A stretch of 64,000 bases of DNA from Xylocopa sonorina. Its lineage: Eukaryota; Arthropoda; Insecta; Hymenoptera; Apidae. The position numbers and the translations under genes were made by a program. This document shows, one piece after another, positions 1 to 10,200 of the stretch. Position 1 is the first letter of the stretch. Each line of letters starts with the position of its first letter. Where the stretch lies: NCBI RefSeq assembly GCF_050948175.1, contig NC_135201.1, positions 6,324,001 through 6,388,000 of the forward strand, in the 5' to 3' direction. The notes under the pieces were generated by a model. That model was not told the origin of the DNA and made no database searches. It worked only from the letters and a program-made list of their open reading frames with translations.

Positions 1-1492
1 GCGTTACTCGATGCTAAAATTGACTAGATCGCTGGTGCCAGCTACTCGTGGACCGTGACGTGCCACCGTAATCTTCTCGACTGACGAAACGCGTAATTTC
101 ATAACAATGAGGGAAAAAATACGAGCGGAAAGAGAAGCCGTAGTATGAGTCGCCGGCGGCTTGTTGCCGTTGGTGCCAGCCCAAGAGCTTTTCCTGTCTT
201 CGTCGGGCTTGGCAGACTACCAACTGGCCCTACTTGCTTTCGATGTTGGAAAATAACTTGGAACAGACGGCAGAATCGCGGAGTAAACCGATGGAGGCTA
301 ATTGCCTTTCTTAGGCAACTGTCTGTACTACCTGTGTCGCGGATCAGCCTCTATCAAAGGGTCGCGCGACGCGTTCAATTATTTCGAACAGCCAGCTTTC
401 GTTCACTGCTTTGATACGTTCGAATGTCTCTACGTTCAAAGCTTCTATCATAGATCGAGTTTCAGAACGTCCCGATGTAAACGCGTAATTTATTTCCAAC
501 TTTTGTCTATTGTCGTACACGAGATTCGAAGCTGTTGGCCAGTTGGAGACATCCCAAATCTTTCATTCGACTCAGTTTTTGGGATACAAATGAAATACAT
601 TGATACGATCTTTGTTTTCAAGCTAGGGTATTAACCCTTCGCGGAGATGATTCCCAATCGGTTGAGAAAGTACCTTTCGATTGATAAATGAGTGACGGTC
701 GAGAAAAATTTGAAAGAAAAACGTCGCGGCACCAAGACTAAGTTTCTGTCGAATCGATCATGCGAGAAGATATTCATCCGTTGACGGGCACACAATGGTT
801 ATTCCTGCTTCTTGTGATTAGGCTTACCATAAGTCATGCTACAGCTGCAAAGCCTGTCATCGGTCTCTGGACTCTACGCTTCATTGCGATGGTCCTGATC
901 GCGAGATATATTGTCGAGGTATCTTTTGCAATCCAACAACTCTGTACTTTTTTTTACCAATTGCTCGTCTCTTTTTCTCGATCACAACAGCCCCCCGCGT
1001 GTACTGAAATTAATTCTTTGTGTCCTTTGTCTCCACTCCGACGATAATCCCTTGGTTAACCAAGAACTGTTCTATGATCACACACTGGCGCAAAGTGTTC
1101 CGTAAATTGTCACACAAAATGAATCGCTGTCGTAGTCTACGTTTTCTTTTTTTTTTTGTCGTTTATTCAGAGAACGAGAGGAAGCCGTTGTTCTAGGAGA
1201 ACAACAAACTTCGACATCTTGGCCTGAGAAGCGTATACCCCCTTAACCCACTGTTATATCTTTTTTCACCCACAAGTGTCCAGTTCTATTACGATTTTAT
1301 AACACTAAGCTGAGAGATCACAGCAGAACACCTCAGTCTCTGTTTCGATGAGGGAATGTTCGCAAGATTATCCAACTAAATTTATTCTAAAATATTGCAA
1401 AAATAAGGAATAACTATGTGTAATAGAACGTACGATTCGTTAGTCCCTCCTACTTTCAGTGACTAACATATGTCCCTTTGTGTCTCATGCAG
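1..1492 (+). other. Mlp84B upstream intron, 3' part
   Basis: No open frame here matches the expected N-terminal half-LIM (a C-x2-C followed by V-Y-A-A-E-E). I read this as the end of the intron preceding the 1493 exon. It contains short T-runs near 950 and 1150 but nothing else I can assign. Confidence 0.7.
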
Positions 1493-1589
1493 CAATGGCA
1501 CAAGGAATGCTTTAAATGTGCCAACTGCACCAAGAGATTAGACTCGGTCAACTGCTGTGAAGGTCCTGATAAGGACATCTATTGCAAAG
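1493..1589 (+). CDS. Mlp84B: Mlp84B exon: second half of the first visible LIM domain
   Basis: The acceptor CAG ends at 1492 and the donor GTAAGA begins at 1590. The exon encodes W-H-K-E-C-F-K-C-A-N-C and then Y-C-K. It supplies the H-x2-C and C-x2-C ligands and the third-last Cys of the LIM domain; the last Cys comes from the next exon. It ends in phase 1 and can join either of two downstream exons (1868 or 2053), both of which restore the missing C-K-x-C ending. The preceding half-domain must be upstream of the window. Confidence 0.93.
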
Positions 1590-4335
1590 GTAAGAACATG
1601 CCACGATTGTCCCGCCAGAGACATGACGCATTGGATATGTTCGATAAATGAAATCGATCGATACCAATGGCGAGTAACCATTGCAAGTAACAGTTAGCTC
1701 GACACCGTTTCTCGCCCTCTCGAAACGTTCGTCTTTCGTACGATAAAACCTACGTCCATGTTAATTGCTCGTGTCGAGAGAATATGTTCAGATGTGTCAT
1801 GTCCTTGGTACGTCCGGCGAACAGGGCGAAAGATTGAGCAGATACCTTTAACCGATGTTCTCTGCAGTATGCTACGGAAAGAAATTCGGACCGAAGGGTT
1901 ATGGCTATGGTCAGGGTGGTGGCGCCTTACAAAGCGACTGCTACGCCAATGGGTGGGTTTTCAGAGCCGAGACTGAGACGGGAACACGCGAGAGATATCC
2001 CGCCTCGGCTTCTACACTCTCACTATATATGATGCGCTTGTCTGCTTAACAGCTTGCTATCCGAAGAAATTCGGTCCGCGAGGTATTGGCCACGCTGGGG
2101 TTATGTGGATCGGGCTGCAGTGCGATATTGAGGACGAGGGGTACGCGCCCCCTTAGTTATGCTATTCCACTATTCGCCACTCTGTGTGTGTGTCTGTCTG
2201 TCCGTCTGTACCCGTCGATCATCAGGAAGCCCCGTTTCTTACAACTAATTCTCACGCCAAATGGAGTCGTCCAATAGAAACACTTTTCAAACCCCATAAT
2301 CTTGGCATCGTCTCACGAAGTAACGATAGAGATGGTGATTCGAGTCGACGAGGAATTTCCAAGAGGAATTCAATTTTTAGGAATTAAATTAGTCTCTAGA
2401 CTTGCCAATTTGTGTAATTGTGTTTTGGATTGAACACTCTATGGTTACTTCACGGTAGACGCTCAGTTTAGACGGTACCTCAAAATGGTACTTACCTTGA
2501 TGGGATTGAACGACAGGATAATTGTGTCTTAATTAAAATTTGAAATATAGAGCTATTTCAAGGGGATTAGGATGCCGATCGAGCTCCATTTACTACTCAA
2601 AGTTGAAGAAATCCGGCCTACGAGTGAAAGAATGAATGAACGGACATTTGCATGTGTCTTCACGTGTATACGTGTACATACATACATACATACATATACG
2701 AATCGACGCCTTAACGCTTTGCGCTATTACTTACCTTCACCACTATTCTATCTTCGAGTTACTAAACCGTTTTACAGCGTGCGACCCTAATTCTTGAAGT
2801 GATTTTTTGACAGTGCGTAGCTTTCCGTCCATTTCTAATGTAGTATTATGCACTAAAAGCATGTTCCCTTTCACGCGTGTAGAATTTGATTACACTATAA
2901 AAGAGATAGATTCAACTTAAATTCTAAATTTCCACATTAATACTTTTCTGATTATAACTATTAAAAACCCTTTTTCTGGAATTTAATGTTTCATCATTAT
3001 CGACTATTTGCATGCGACTGACTGTATTGGTTTGAAGTTTCCAACCATTCAACCGGAACGAGTCGTTTGAACGAGAATAAATTTTAATCTCGTTATTCAA
3101 TATCTTAAAGAAAGTTGAACTTCCTTCACGTGATCTATACAATTGAGAAATGCTGAAATTTATTTACCATTCTAGCGACTCGACGTTTCGTTTAATTTAT
3201 TAAGTGGGTCGATCGTGAAATCGTTGAATTTTTCAATACAGCGACGCCGCTCCTCGTACGACCGTGATCGACACCGCTATAATCAAGGCTCCTCCTGGTA
3301 AGGGTTGTCCACGATGCGGCGGGGTGGTATTCGCCGCTGAACAGGTGCTTGCGAAGGGCCGTGAATGGCACAGGAAGTGCTACAAGTGCCGTGACTGCAC
3401 CAAAACTCTCGACTCGATCATCGCCTGCGACGGGCCCGACAAAGACGTCTACTGCAAGACCTGCTACGGAAAGAAATGGGGACCGCACGGATACGGATTC
3501 GCATGTGGATCAGGATTCTTACAAACTGATGGCTTAACGTGAGTAACGTTCATCGTAAATTCGTTCAAACGAGTTATCGAATAATAATCAGTAAAGGGAC
3601 AATTGATAAACCTGATAAACCCACGATTAAATGCGTGTTCTTCTTTTAGGGAGGAAGAAATTTCAGCCACTCGGCCGTATTACAACCCCGACACGACGGC
3701 TATCAAGGCACCAGCTGGTCAGGGTTGCCCTCGCTGCGGTGGCATGGTATTCGCCGCTGAACAACAGCTCGCCAAAGGCACGATGTGGCACAAGAAGTGC
3801 TTCAACTGTGCCGAGTGTCACCGGCCATTAGACTCGATGCTGGCCTGCGACGGCCCCGACAAGGAAATTCACTGCCGATCCTGCTACAGTAAACTTTTCG
3901 GACCCAAAGGATTCGGATTCGGTCACACCCCGACTCTAGTATCAACGAACGGAGATCATGCTCCCTCGTAGTAAGTCTCGAGCCCTGTTGTTACGTCCGG
4001 TGAAAAAGTGGCACTGTATGAATGTTAATTTCGTTCGTATCAACACACTTTATTCCAGCATTGATCCAAAGCCCCAGGTTGGCCAGAAGCGAAACGACGG
4101 ACACGGATGCGCACGTTGCGGCTATCCGGTGTACGCTGCGGAGCAGATGATCTCGAAAAATCGATTATGGCACAAGCGTTGCTTCAGCTGCGCTGAGTGT
4201 CATCGTTCGTTAGACTCGACGAATCTGAACGATGGCCCGGACGGGGACATCTACTGTCGCGGTTGTTACAACCGAAATTTCGGGCCGAAGGGGGTAGGCT
4301 TCGGCATGGGCGCGGGCACTCTAACGATGGCCTAA
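1493..4335 (+). CDS. Mlp84B: Muscle LIM protein Mlp84B, 5'-partial, exons 1493-1589, 1868-1952, 3242-3538, 3650-3970, 4059-4335
   Basis: Joined exons encode 358 residues from the second half of one LIM domain through three complete LIM domains to a TAA stop. Each complete domain shows C-x2-C-x17-H-x2-C, then C-x2-C, 17 residues and C-x2-C, and each is followed by a Gly-rich tail of the form K-x-F/W-G-P-x-G. That LIM-plus-glycine-box pattern is diagnostic of the CRP/muscle LIM family. Fly Mlp84B has five LIM domains and acts at muscle Z-discs as an adaptor for sarcomere integrity. All introns are GT-AG and all phases agree (1, 2, 2, 2). The Met and the first zinc finger of the first domain are not found in 1-1490, so the 5' end lies left of the window. 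Whether the full protein has four or five LIM domains cannot be decided here. The nearest poly(A) signal after the stop is AATAAA at 4430-4435. Confidence 0.95.
1868..1952 (+). CDS. Mlp84B: Mlp84B exon: Gly-rich linker of the long form
   Basis: The acceptor TCTGCAG ends at 1867. The exon starts with the final LIM cysteine and runs through a K-K-F-G-P-K-G-Y-G-Y-G glycine box into a linker ending S-D-C-Y-A-N. The donor GTGGGT at 1953 is weaker than the other donors in this gene, which would favour competition with the alternative exon at 2053. Phase 2 at the end matches the exon at 3242. Confidence 0.88.
2053..2156 (+). CDS. Mlp84B: Alternative terminal exon giving a single-LIM muscle LIM protein isoform
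   Basis: The acceptor TTAACAG ends at 2052. Read in the phase left by the 1493-1589 exon, the frame gives A-C-Y-P-K-K-F-G-P-R-G-I-G-H and about 20 further residues to a TAG stop at 2154-2156. It therefore duplicates the function of the 1868 exon, completing the LIM domain and supplying a glycine box, but ends translation. An ATTAAA at 2383-2388 could serve as its poly(A) signal. Short one-LIM isoforms are known in insect Mlp genes. Use of this exon here is inferred from phase and similarity, not shown. Confidence 0.72.
2157..3241 (+). other. Mlp84B intron and possible 3' UTR of the short isoform
   Basis: This stretch would be 3' UTR for the short isoform and intron for the long one. It includes TGTG/TCTG low complexity near 2182-2210 and an ATTAAA at 2383. 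Five ACAT units lie at 2676-2695. The region becomes AT-rich toward the acceptor at 3241. No other coding sequence is supported. Confidence 0.6.
2676..2695 (+). repeat. (ACAT)5 microsatellite
   Basis: Five consecutive ACAT units are directly visible inside the Mlp84B intron. Confidence 0.9.
3242..3538 (+). CDS. Mlp84B: Mlp84B exon: complete LIM domain
   Basis: This exon holds a whole LIM domain from C-P-R-C-G-G to C-K-T-C, followed by K-K-W-G-P-H-G-Y-G-F. All eight zinc ligands are present with standard spacing. The acceptor ACAG ends at 3241 and the donor GTGAGT begins at 3539. It begins in phase 2 and ends in phase 2. Confidence 0.95.
3650..3970 (+). CDS. Mlp84B: Mlp84B exon: complete LIM domain
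   Basis: After an acidic linker (E-E-E-I-S) the exon encodes a complete LIM domain from C-P-R-C-G-G-M to C-R-S-C, then K-L-F-G-P-K-G-F-G-F-G. The acceptor TTTTAG ends at 3649 and the donor GTAAGT begins at 3971. Its sequence is closest to that of the exon at 3242, as expected of tandem domain duplication. Confidence 0.95.
4059..4335 (+). CDS. Mlp84B: Mlp84B last exon: C-terminal LIM domain and stop
   Basis: The acceptor TTCCAG ends at 4058. The exon encodes the last LIM domain, from C-A-R-C-G-Y to C-R-G-C. A final glycine box, F-G-P-K-G-V-G-F-G-M-G, then runs into T-L-T-M-A and the TAA at 4333-4335. Eight ligands are intact. The very short tail after the glycine box is usual for this family. 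Confidence 0.95.
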
Positions 4336-4429
4336 CTTCTACAGAAACATCGATACGCTCGAACCAGTCTTATATATATATAAATATAAATATAAACATA
4401 ATTATAATTGTATCGGATATATACGTGCG

Positions 4430-4435
4430 AATAAA
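4430..4435 (+). promoter_or_regulatory. Poly(A) signal AATAAA for Mlp84B
   Basis: This is the first canonical hexamer downstream of the Mlp84B stop, about 95 bases after it. It is followed by AT- and T-containing sequence suitable for cleavage. Later AATAAA copies could also be used. Confidence 0.5.
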
Positions 4436-5100
4436 CGGTCAGAGCCAGCGCGGCTAACGCTGCGTTTGGTTCATCGTTTACTCGTAGGTATAGGGATATG
4501 TATATGTATAGACGCCTGACTCCTCGACTAACTCCGACGAAGTAACGAAGAATACGCTGCTCTAAAATTTTTAAAATCTAAAAAAGAAAAAAAAAACAAC
4601 ACGGAAGGAAAATTTTTCTTTTTCTCGCTAATGACGACCGAATCGATCGTAACGAAGACTGCACGCACGTTTCGTCGATCCTCTTCGACGACGTGGCGCA
4701 CGAACGACCGAGATACCGCGATTATAATCGAACAAAGTACGTAACGAGCAAGTTTTTATTACTTTTGTACGGCGAGCATTCGCATGATGGAAGCTCGGTT
4801 CCCTTTTCCCGATGCAGCAGACCCTGGATAGAACCGCGTCCAGTTCCGTTGGAGCGGACAGAGTTCGATACACGGGGCCAATGTTAGGCTAAGTCCCTAC
4901 GTCGATCTTGGGGTAACGAACAAGGGTCTGTACCTCGGGAAAAGGACCGGTGAGCATGACGCAGAAAGTACAAAGAGCAAATCCGTATATACCTGGACCG
5001 CAATCAGGAGCAACGATTGTAATAACTCGCGACAAAAGTGACGAGCGACAGATGAACAAACAGATGCAAAAATGATTATTTTCAATAAATGTATATTTCG

Positions 5101-5130
5101 AAAAAAACAAAAAAAAAAACAAAAAAAAAA
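5101..5130 (+). repeat. A-rich tract
   Basis: Three runs of A are separated only by single C residues. This could be a slippage-prone tract or the remnant of a poly(A) insertion. No flanking duplication was identified. Confidence 0.8.
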
Positions 5131-6860
5131 GCAGAGAACCAAAGAAATAGGGAATGTTTGGCCTGTGTGTTTCGTGGAAAGGGAAGCGGCGAAACGTCGT
5201 TTCGACGGCATTCTCGACATTCCATTTGTGTCTGATCGAAGACCTCGTCGAAGGAAAAGTCATCGTTTCAAACGAGCCTCGGTGCGTCCTTATAGAAGAT
5301 AGACCCCCGAAGCATTTACTATATAAAAATAGTTTGGATATCGTGAGAGTAACGACGCGTTCGAAGCCCATGGGGATGTCTCTGTGGGAATGCGTCCCTG
5401 GGACGGGGTGGAATTTTTATGATTTAATCTTTAAGTAGTCGTAAACGGATACACGACGCGATCGATGGATCATATTTAGCGAGCTGTTCTGTAAAATAAA
5501 TATTTCTTCTCGATCCCTGAAACGACCAGGCTGTTGATTATCGACCCCTCGCGAGCACTTAAAGATTAAACGGCCGGGACGTGCGTCGTTTCTCTTCGGT
5601 TTAAGGATTAATTCCCGCGATTAACCGGACAGACGGAAGAGCGATAAGTTTTCCTTCGACTATTTGGAACGACTGCCTTTCGTTTTCCCTCCTTTCTTTC
5701 ATTCTAGTTCACTTACTCATCATTCTCTCTCTCTTCCTCTCTCTTGATCACATTCTAATAATCACTCAAGGTTATCGTCAGGGACACGGACTAACATTAT
5801 CCTTATTACGAATGGACCTTAATAAATCTTATTAAGCTAATGTATAATTCTGTGAATGTATATTGAATGGCCAATGATACACACGTCAGTGTAACTACAT
5901 CCGCTGTCGTTCCTTATATTTTTTTTTTCTTATTTTTCTTTTACTTCGTCCGTTTTGTCCATTTCGAAGGTATCCTTCGTTCTCGTTCGATGGATAGTAG
6001 GTATGAGTTTACGGTGTAAAACACTAATCTTCTATATTTATAGCAACAACTGTACAGGTGCCGGCCACATCGATATCCTCCATTAACATGTCGTTTACTT
6101 TCACTCTGACGAAAATACGGGAAGGAACGCTGTTCAGTTCTGTTTTTCATGTGTTTCCCTCATTGTTCCTAAGACGTCTAAAGTCAAAACTTCGGTGAAA
6201 ATCTGTATTCGATCACTTTTGGGGTCGGACTAAAAATTTTCTCATTCGTTCGTTCGAATCTTAGCTGGTTCCTTCTTGACATCTTTTCTCCTTGATAGGT
6301 TTTGCTTTTAAACGCCTTCGTGTGCAATTTATCGGCATAAATGCTATTCATTCATGTGCTAATCAATGAGGAATATAGGACGGTACGTAGGTATCGGTAT
6401 CACTAAGTTTTCCAGTAAGAATCACTTCGAATCGTTATCAGTATCTCCCAATAAGGTCGTATTTCACAAGCACTATCATCACCAAAGAAATAAATACACT
6501 GATCACCAATACAAAAAAAAGATAAATAAATAAATAAAATACGAATAAAATAAAACTTACCTAACCAATCCTAACGAGTAGTCTGTAGTAACACCCGCAG
6601 TCTCTAATGAAAATCATAAAATAAAAGGACATTAAAAACCAATGAGAAAAGTGAGAAATAAATTTGATGAAATATCTAAATAAATTAAATAAAAATCCAG
6701 TAACCTTTCACCGAAGTCAAAGAAGAATACAATGGGACAACCTACGGAGGCGATCCTGCGACGGATCGAGAGCCTGAACAGCATCCGGTTTCCGCTCTGG
6801 CGCGCGATATTATCTATATTTACACAGGTTCACTGGGATGGAGTGATTTCTTCGGGACGA

Positions 6861-7253
6861 TTAGTAAAGATTCGCGGTTTTCAGCGGCAGCGGATCCAAT
6901 AGATATGGTGGTAACGCTGCTGAGAAGGGCCTTGGGCTACATGAGCCCCATGTACCACCGCCGCCGTTGCTTCCTCGTGTATTCGACGAGTTCACCTCCG
7001 CGGACGTGTCACTGTGCTTCACGCTCACCAGATTCGGGTTTGCGTTCGGTTTCACCTCATTCGTAGACATGACACTGTTGGAGCTGCCCGGTGGGGTCGC
7101 TGGACTTCTTGGAGAACGACCCTCTGCCTTCACGTTCCCTGCCACTGGGCTGGAGGCACCGCTGTCCACCCCTATGCCACTCTGAGATGTCGATTTTTGT
7201 TGGGCCAGCCTCTCCTGTTTCCGAAATTTTGCACGACGATTTTGGAACCATAC
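6861..7253 (-). CDS. Phox2: Phox2 exon 3: recognition helix and C-terminal region
   Basis: The acceptor TTCCAG ends at 7254. The exon opens with V-W-F-Q-N-R-R-A-K-F-R-K-Q-E-R, the recognition helix, and continues for about 115 residues of Ser/Pro/Asn/Gly-rich sequence. This includes S-P-R-S-P-A-T-P-P-G and a Gly4 run, and it ends L-K-T-A-N-L-Y and TAA at 6863-6861. The tail is shorter than in vertebrate PHOX2B and has no long poly-Ala. Confidence 0.94.
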   Translation of the reverse strand, partial: VWFQNRRAKFRKQERLAQQKSTSQSGIGVDSGASSPVAGNVKAEGRSPRSPATPPGSSNSVMSTNEVKPNANPNLVSVKHSDTSAEVNSSNTRGSNGGGGTWGSCSPRPFSAALPPYLLDPLPLKTANLY

Positions 7254-10200
7254 CTGGAATCAGAACGCAAATTCTGGTTCATCCAGTGACCAGTAACGAG
7301 TTCGTTTGGTTGAAAGCGAAACGAAAGAAACGTGTTCCCCTATTTCCATGTTTCTAAACTATAATTCGCAATTATTCGAAATCAATAAATTCCAGTGAAT
7401 ATTTTGCGAAACCCAATCAAAAATATATCGGAGCCCAGGTCGGCGGAGAGAAACAGCGGGCAAATGGAAAAGCGTCGGTCGTGTCCAGCTCGTCAGAGCG
7501 AAACGTCGGCACAGGCAGCGCTCGTAATTGGCTCTAGTTGGCCAAATGAAATATTTAACGAATAAAATAAACGGAAAGCGGTGGTGACCTGCATGTTAAA
7601 GTAGCGGATTTATTTGCTTTACCGTTTATCTGACCAGCAAAAGCCACCCTCTTCTCTACCCCTGAGCCAGTCTGTCTCGCTCTCTCTTGCCCCCCCCCCC
7701 CCCCCCCTCGGCTATCCCCTTTCGTTCGTTCTTCGACGTGTGTGCACGTGGATCCCTCCCCTAGATTTTCCAGGGGCGGCCACGCTCAAGCTTCCTAGTG
7801 GTAGAAACCGGGAAAGAGGGGGAAAGGGGTGGATTCAGAGAGTCAGGGGCGCGGGACACCATGATGAACGTGATTGCCCTTTCCGGACGGCAAACACTGC
7901 TATTGGATTTTTATCAGCTGCTGCTGCTGCTGCTGTTGTTCAACGGTAGGTGTTCGAGAAATTCTAGCAAACTCCGGGACGTCGAACGTGTTTAAATCCT
8001 CCCACTACTCTCGATCCTTCGGTGCTTCTGTTGATTAATCGGGCGATGATTTTACGATCCTTTTCCCTGGGTAAGTTTCGTGTGGCGTGCTGCTGTTAGA
8101 TTTGAAATTCGAGGCTTGTATTTCTGATAATAAAAAAGTTCATATTTTTATAATCGACCGCGTGGAGAACCGCGATCTGAAGTTTGCCTAATGTAGGTTT
8201 CGCATTTGAAGAGCGCACGAATTTCTTAAGGGTAGTTCTAAGGTATTTATCGCGAGGGAAAGCTGGCCGTTAATAAATGCGACGTCACTGTCGAGGGTGG
8301 TCTAATAAAATTACGTCATCGTCGACCAGAAGCCAGTACGTGCCAGTGACAACACTAATAATTCGTATTTGGCCACGGACCAAACCCCGAAGAGACCGTA
8401 GCATGTGTACCGTTGTTTGCCGAACGGACGACGACGACGGCGTGAATTAGGGAGCCTACGTGCTGGCGTTAATGTTAAATAAATACGGTACGCCTAAATA
8501 AAATGCAACGAGCCGCACCGACAGATGTCCACCGCGTTCTAGATAAATATTTAAGCCTCGCTTTACGCGCTCTGCTGCCTCCGCACGCCTCTTTTCACCC
8601 GCCGCCAATCAGTCTTTGCTTGTTTTGCGCAAACTTTTTCCTTCGTCCTCTACTGTTTCGGAAAAGTGGATCGTAATTTTATAGCATCCTATAAATTTTC
8701 AATCTTCACGATTATTTAAGAATTCCTTCGAAAGATTTTGCGAAAAATTTAGGAAGACGCGAAGGATGTGAAAAACTGAACCGATGGAACAGTCGCTAGT
8801 ATTGTATGTTGAAATTCGTTTGAGAAAATGAGCAGGCTATAGCTGTGAAAGTAATTCGAGGTAAGAAGTGCCGACGGACCCGTGGAGGGAACTTTCTTCG
8901 GTGATTAGAACTTCGACTCATAACACTGATGGAAATTACTACTCCCTTGCAATATTTTCCACTAGAATCACGTTTAACATCCTCGTTCAACATCTTAACA
9001 CGAAGGAAATAGCCAAATGACAAGTTACTTTATCCACTGGAATACACCAGACTGTGCTTCTTGGATTATACCATCTCTCGAAAAGGGAGAACAGGAATTT
9101 TTAGCGCCACAGCAAATATAGGATTGACAGAAAGAACCCTGGAAGCTTATAGAGCCGTCATTAGGGATTCAGTGGTGGTAGAAACGGGTTTCCTGTGTGT
9201 TTACTTGTTCGATTAACCCCCATGATTCTCAGTCGCAGTGATTTCCTCCTTCTGGACGGATTAGCCAAGGATTTTGTTCCGTGTCAGCCTCAGGGGTTTG
9301 ATCGGAACCTACGGATGAAAGCTTAAGCCGGAAAACAACATTATTCCATCGTGAAATATCGTTCGAGAAATAGGAGGATCGAAGATTTGTTCATTTTGAT
9401 AAATAGAGTTCCAAATAGAGTTTGTTGCAACCAGTGGTTCTTTGAGTTCACGAAAGACACCAGAGATGGGTATTTCTAATTATAAGGTTGTTTGGTAATT
9501 TTACAATTTTTACCTTCCATTAGAATTTCCAATCCAGACGTTTAAAGTGAAAAATATGACTCAAGACCAGACCAAACGATTCGCTGTAGGATGTTGAAAC
9601 TTATGAAACATTCACGACACGTCCAAGATTCTCTCGATGCGTCACATTAAGCGAGTTATAAAGATCTATCCGAAATGATGCCATCAATATCGTGGCGGCA
9701 GGAAGTCGGAGGAAATCAATGTTCAATCTGACTACTTCCGCTTTGCCAGCAAGTCGGAATAAGTTTGGGCCATTTAATCATAATTAAAAGTTAATCTTCT
9801 AATTGTGATACTTAAAAGTAAAAGTTTCTCGTTATCTGTCGTCCAAAAGTTTAACATTATGCGAAAAATAGCAGATAATTTATTATAGGTGTGTGTATTT
9901 AGGGGCCAAATAGTTAAGCTATACTGCTCGAGGATTCGTTAGGACTATTAAATCAGACGTTCAATAACAGAATTGCAGTCAATGGTGATTGCTACACTCT
10001 CAGCCAGCAGGAATCGTCTTCTTCAATTAGCCAAATAAGTTCGGGGCGGAAACGCATGGCTCTGCAGTCAAAATCCTGATTAAGAGATGCATTGGACGGG
10101 CCGATGCCATCTCGTCTGATGAATAAATCGCCATGGACAGATCTCATTAACTGCGTATCCACTTTCGTGTCTGACCATAACCACGACGATTCACTGTCCG

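Larger units (their letters stand above)
4336..6860. other. Convergent intergenic region between Mlp84B and Phox2
   Basis: This is the tail-to-tail gap holding the 3' UTRs of both genes. On the plus strand AATAAA occurs at 4430-4435 and 5084-5089, and again near 5494 and 5820, so several Mlp84B 3' ends are possible. An A-rich tract lies at 5101-5130. A (AAAT)n-like stretch lies near 6520-6560. No clear minus-strand AATAAA (TTTATT on plus) lies close after the Phox2 stop. No convincing coding sequence is present. Confidence 0.6.

Noticed and set aside
1..1490. Search for the missing Mlp84B start exon
   Set aside because: No frame encodes the expected C-x2-C...V-Y-A-A-E-E half-domain, so the exon is taken to be left of the window.
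6732..6905. 57-codon plus-strand frame after the Phox2 stop
   Set aside because: It lies antisense to the Phox2 3' region, with no promoter or family match; probably chance in a GC-rich 3' UTR.
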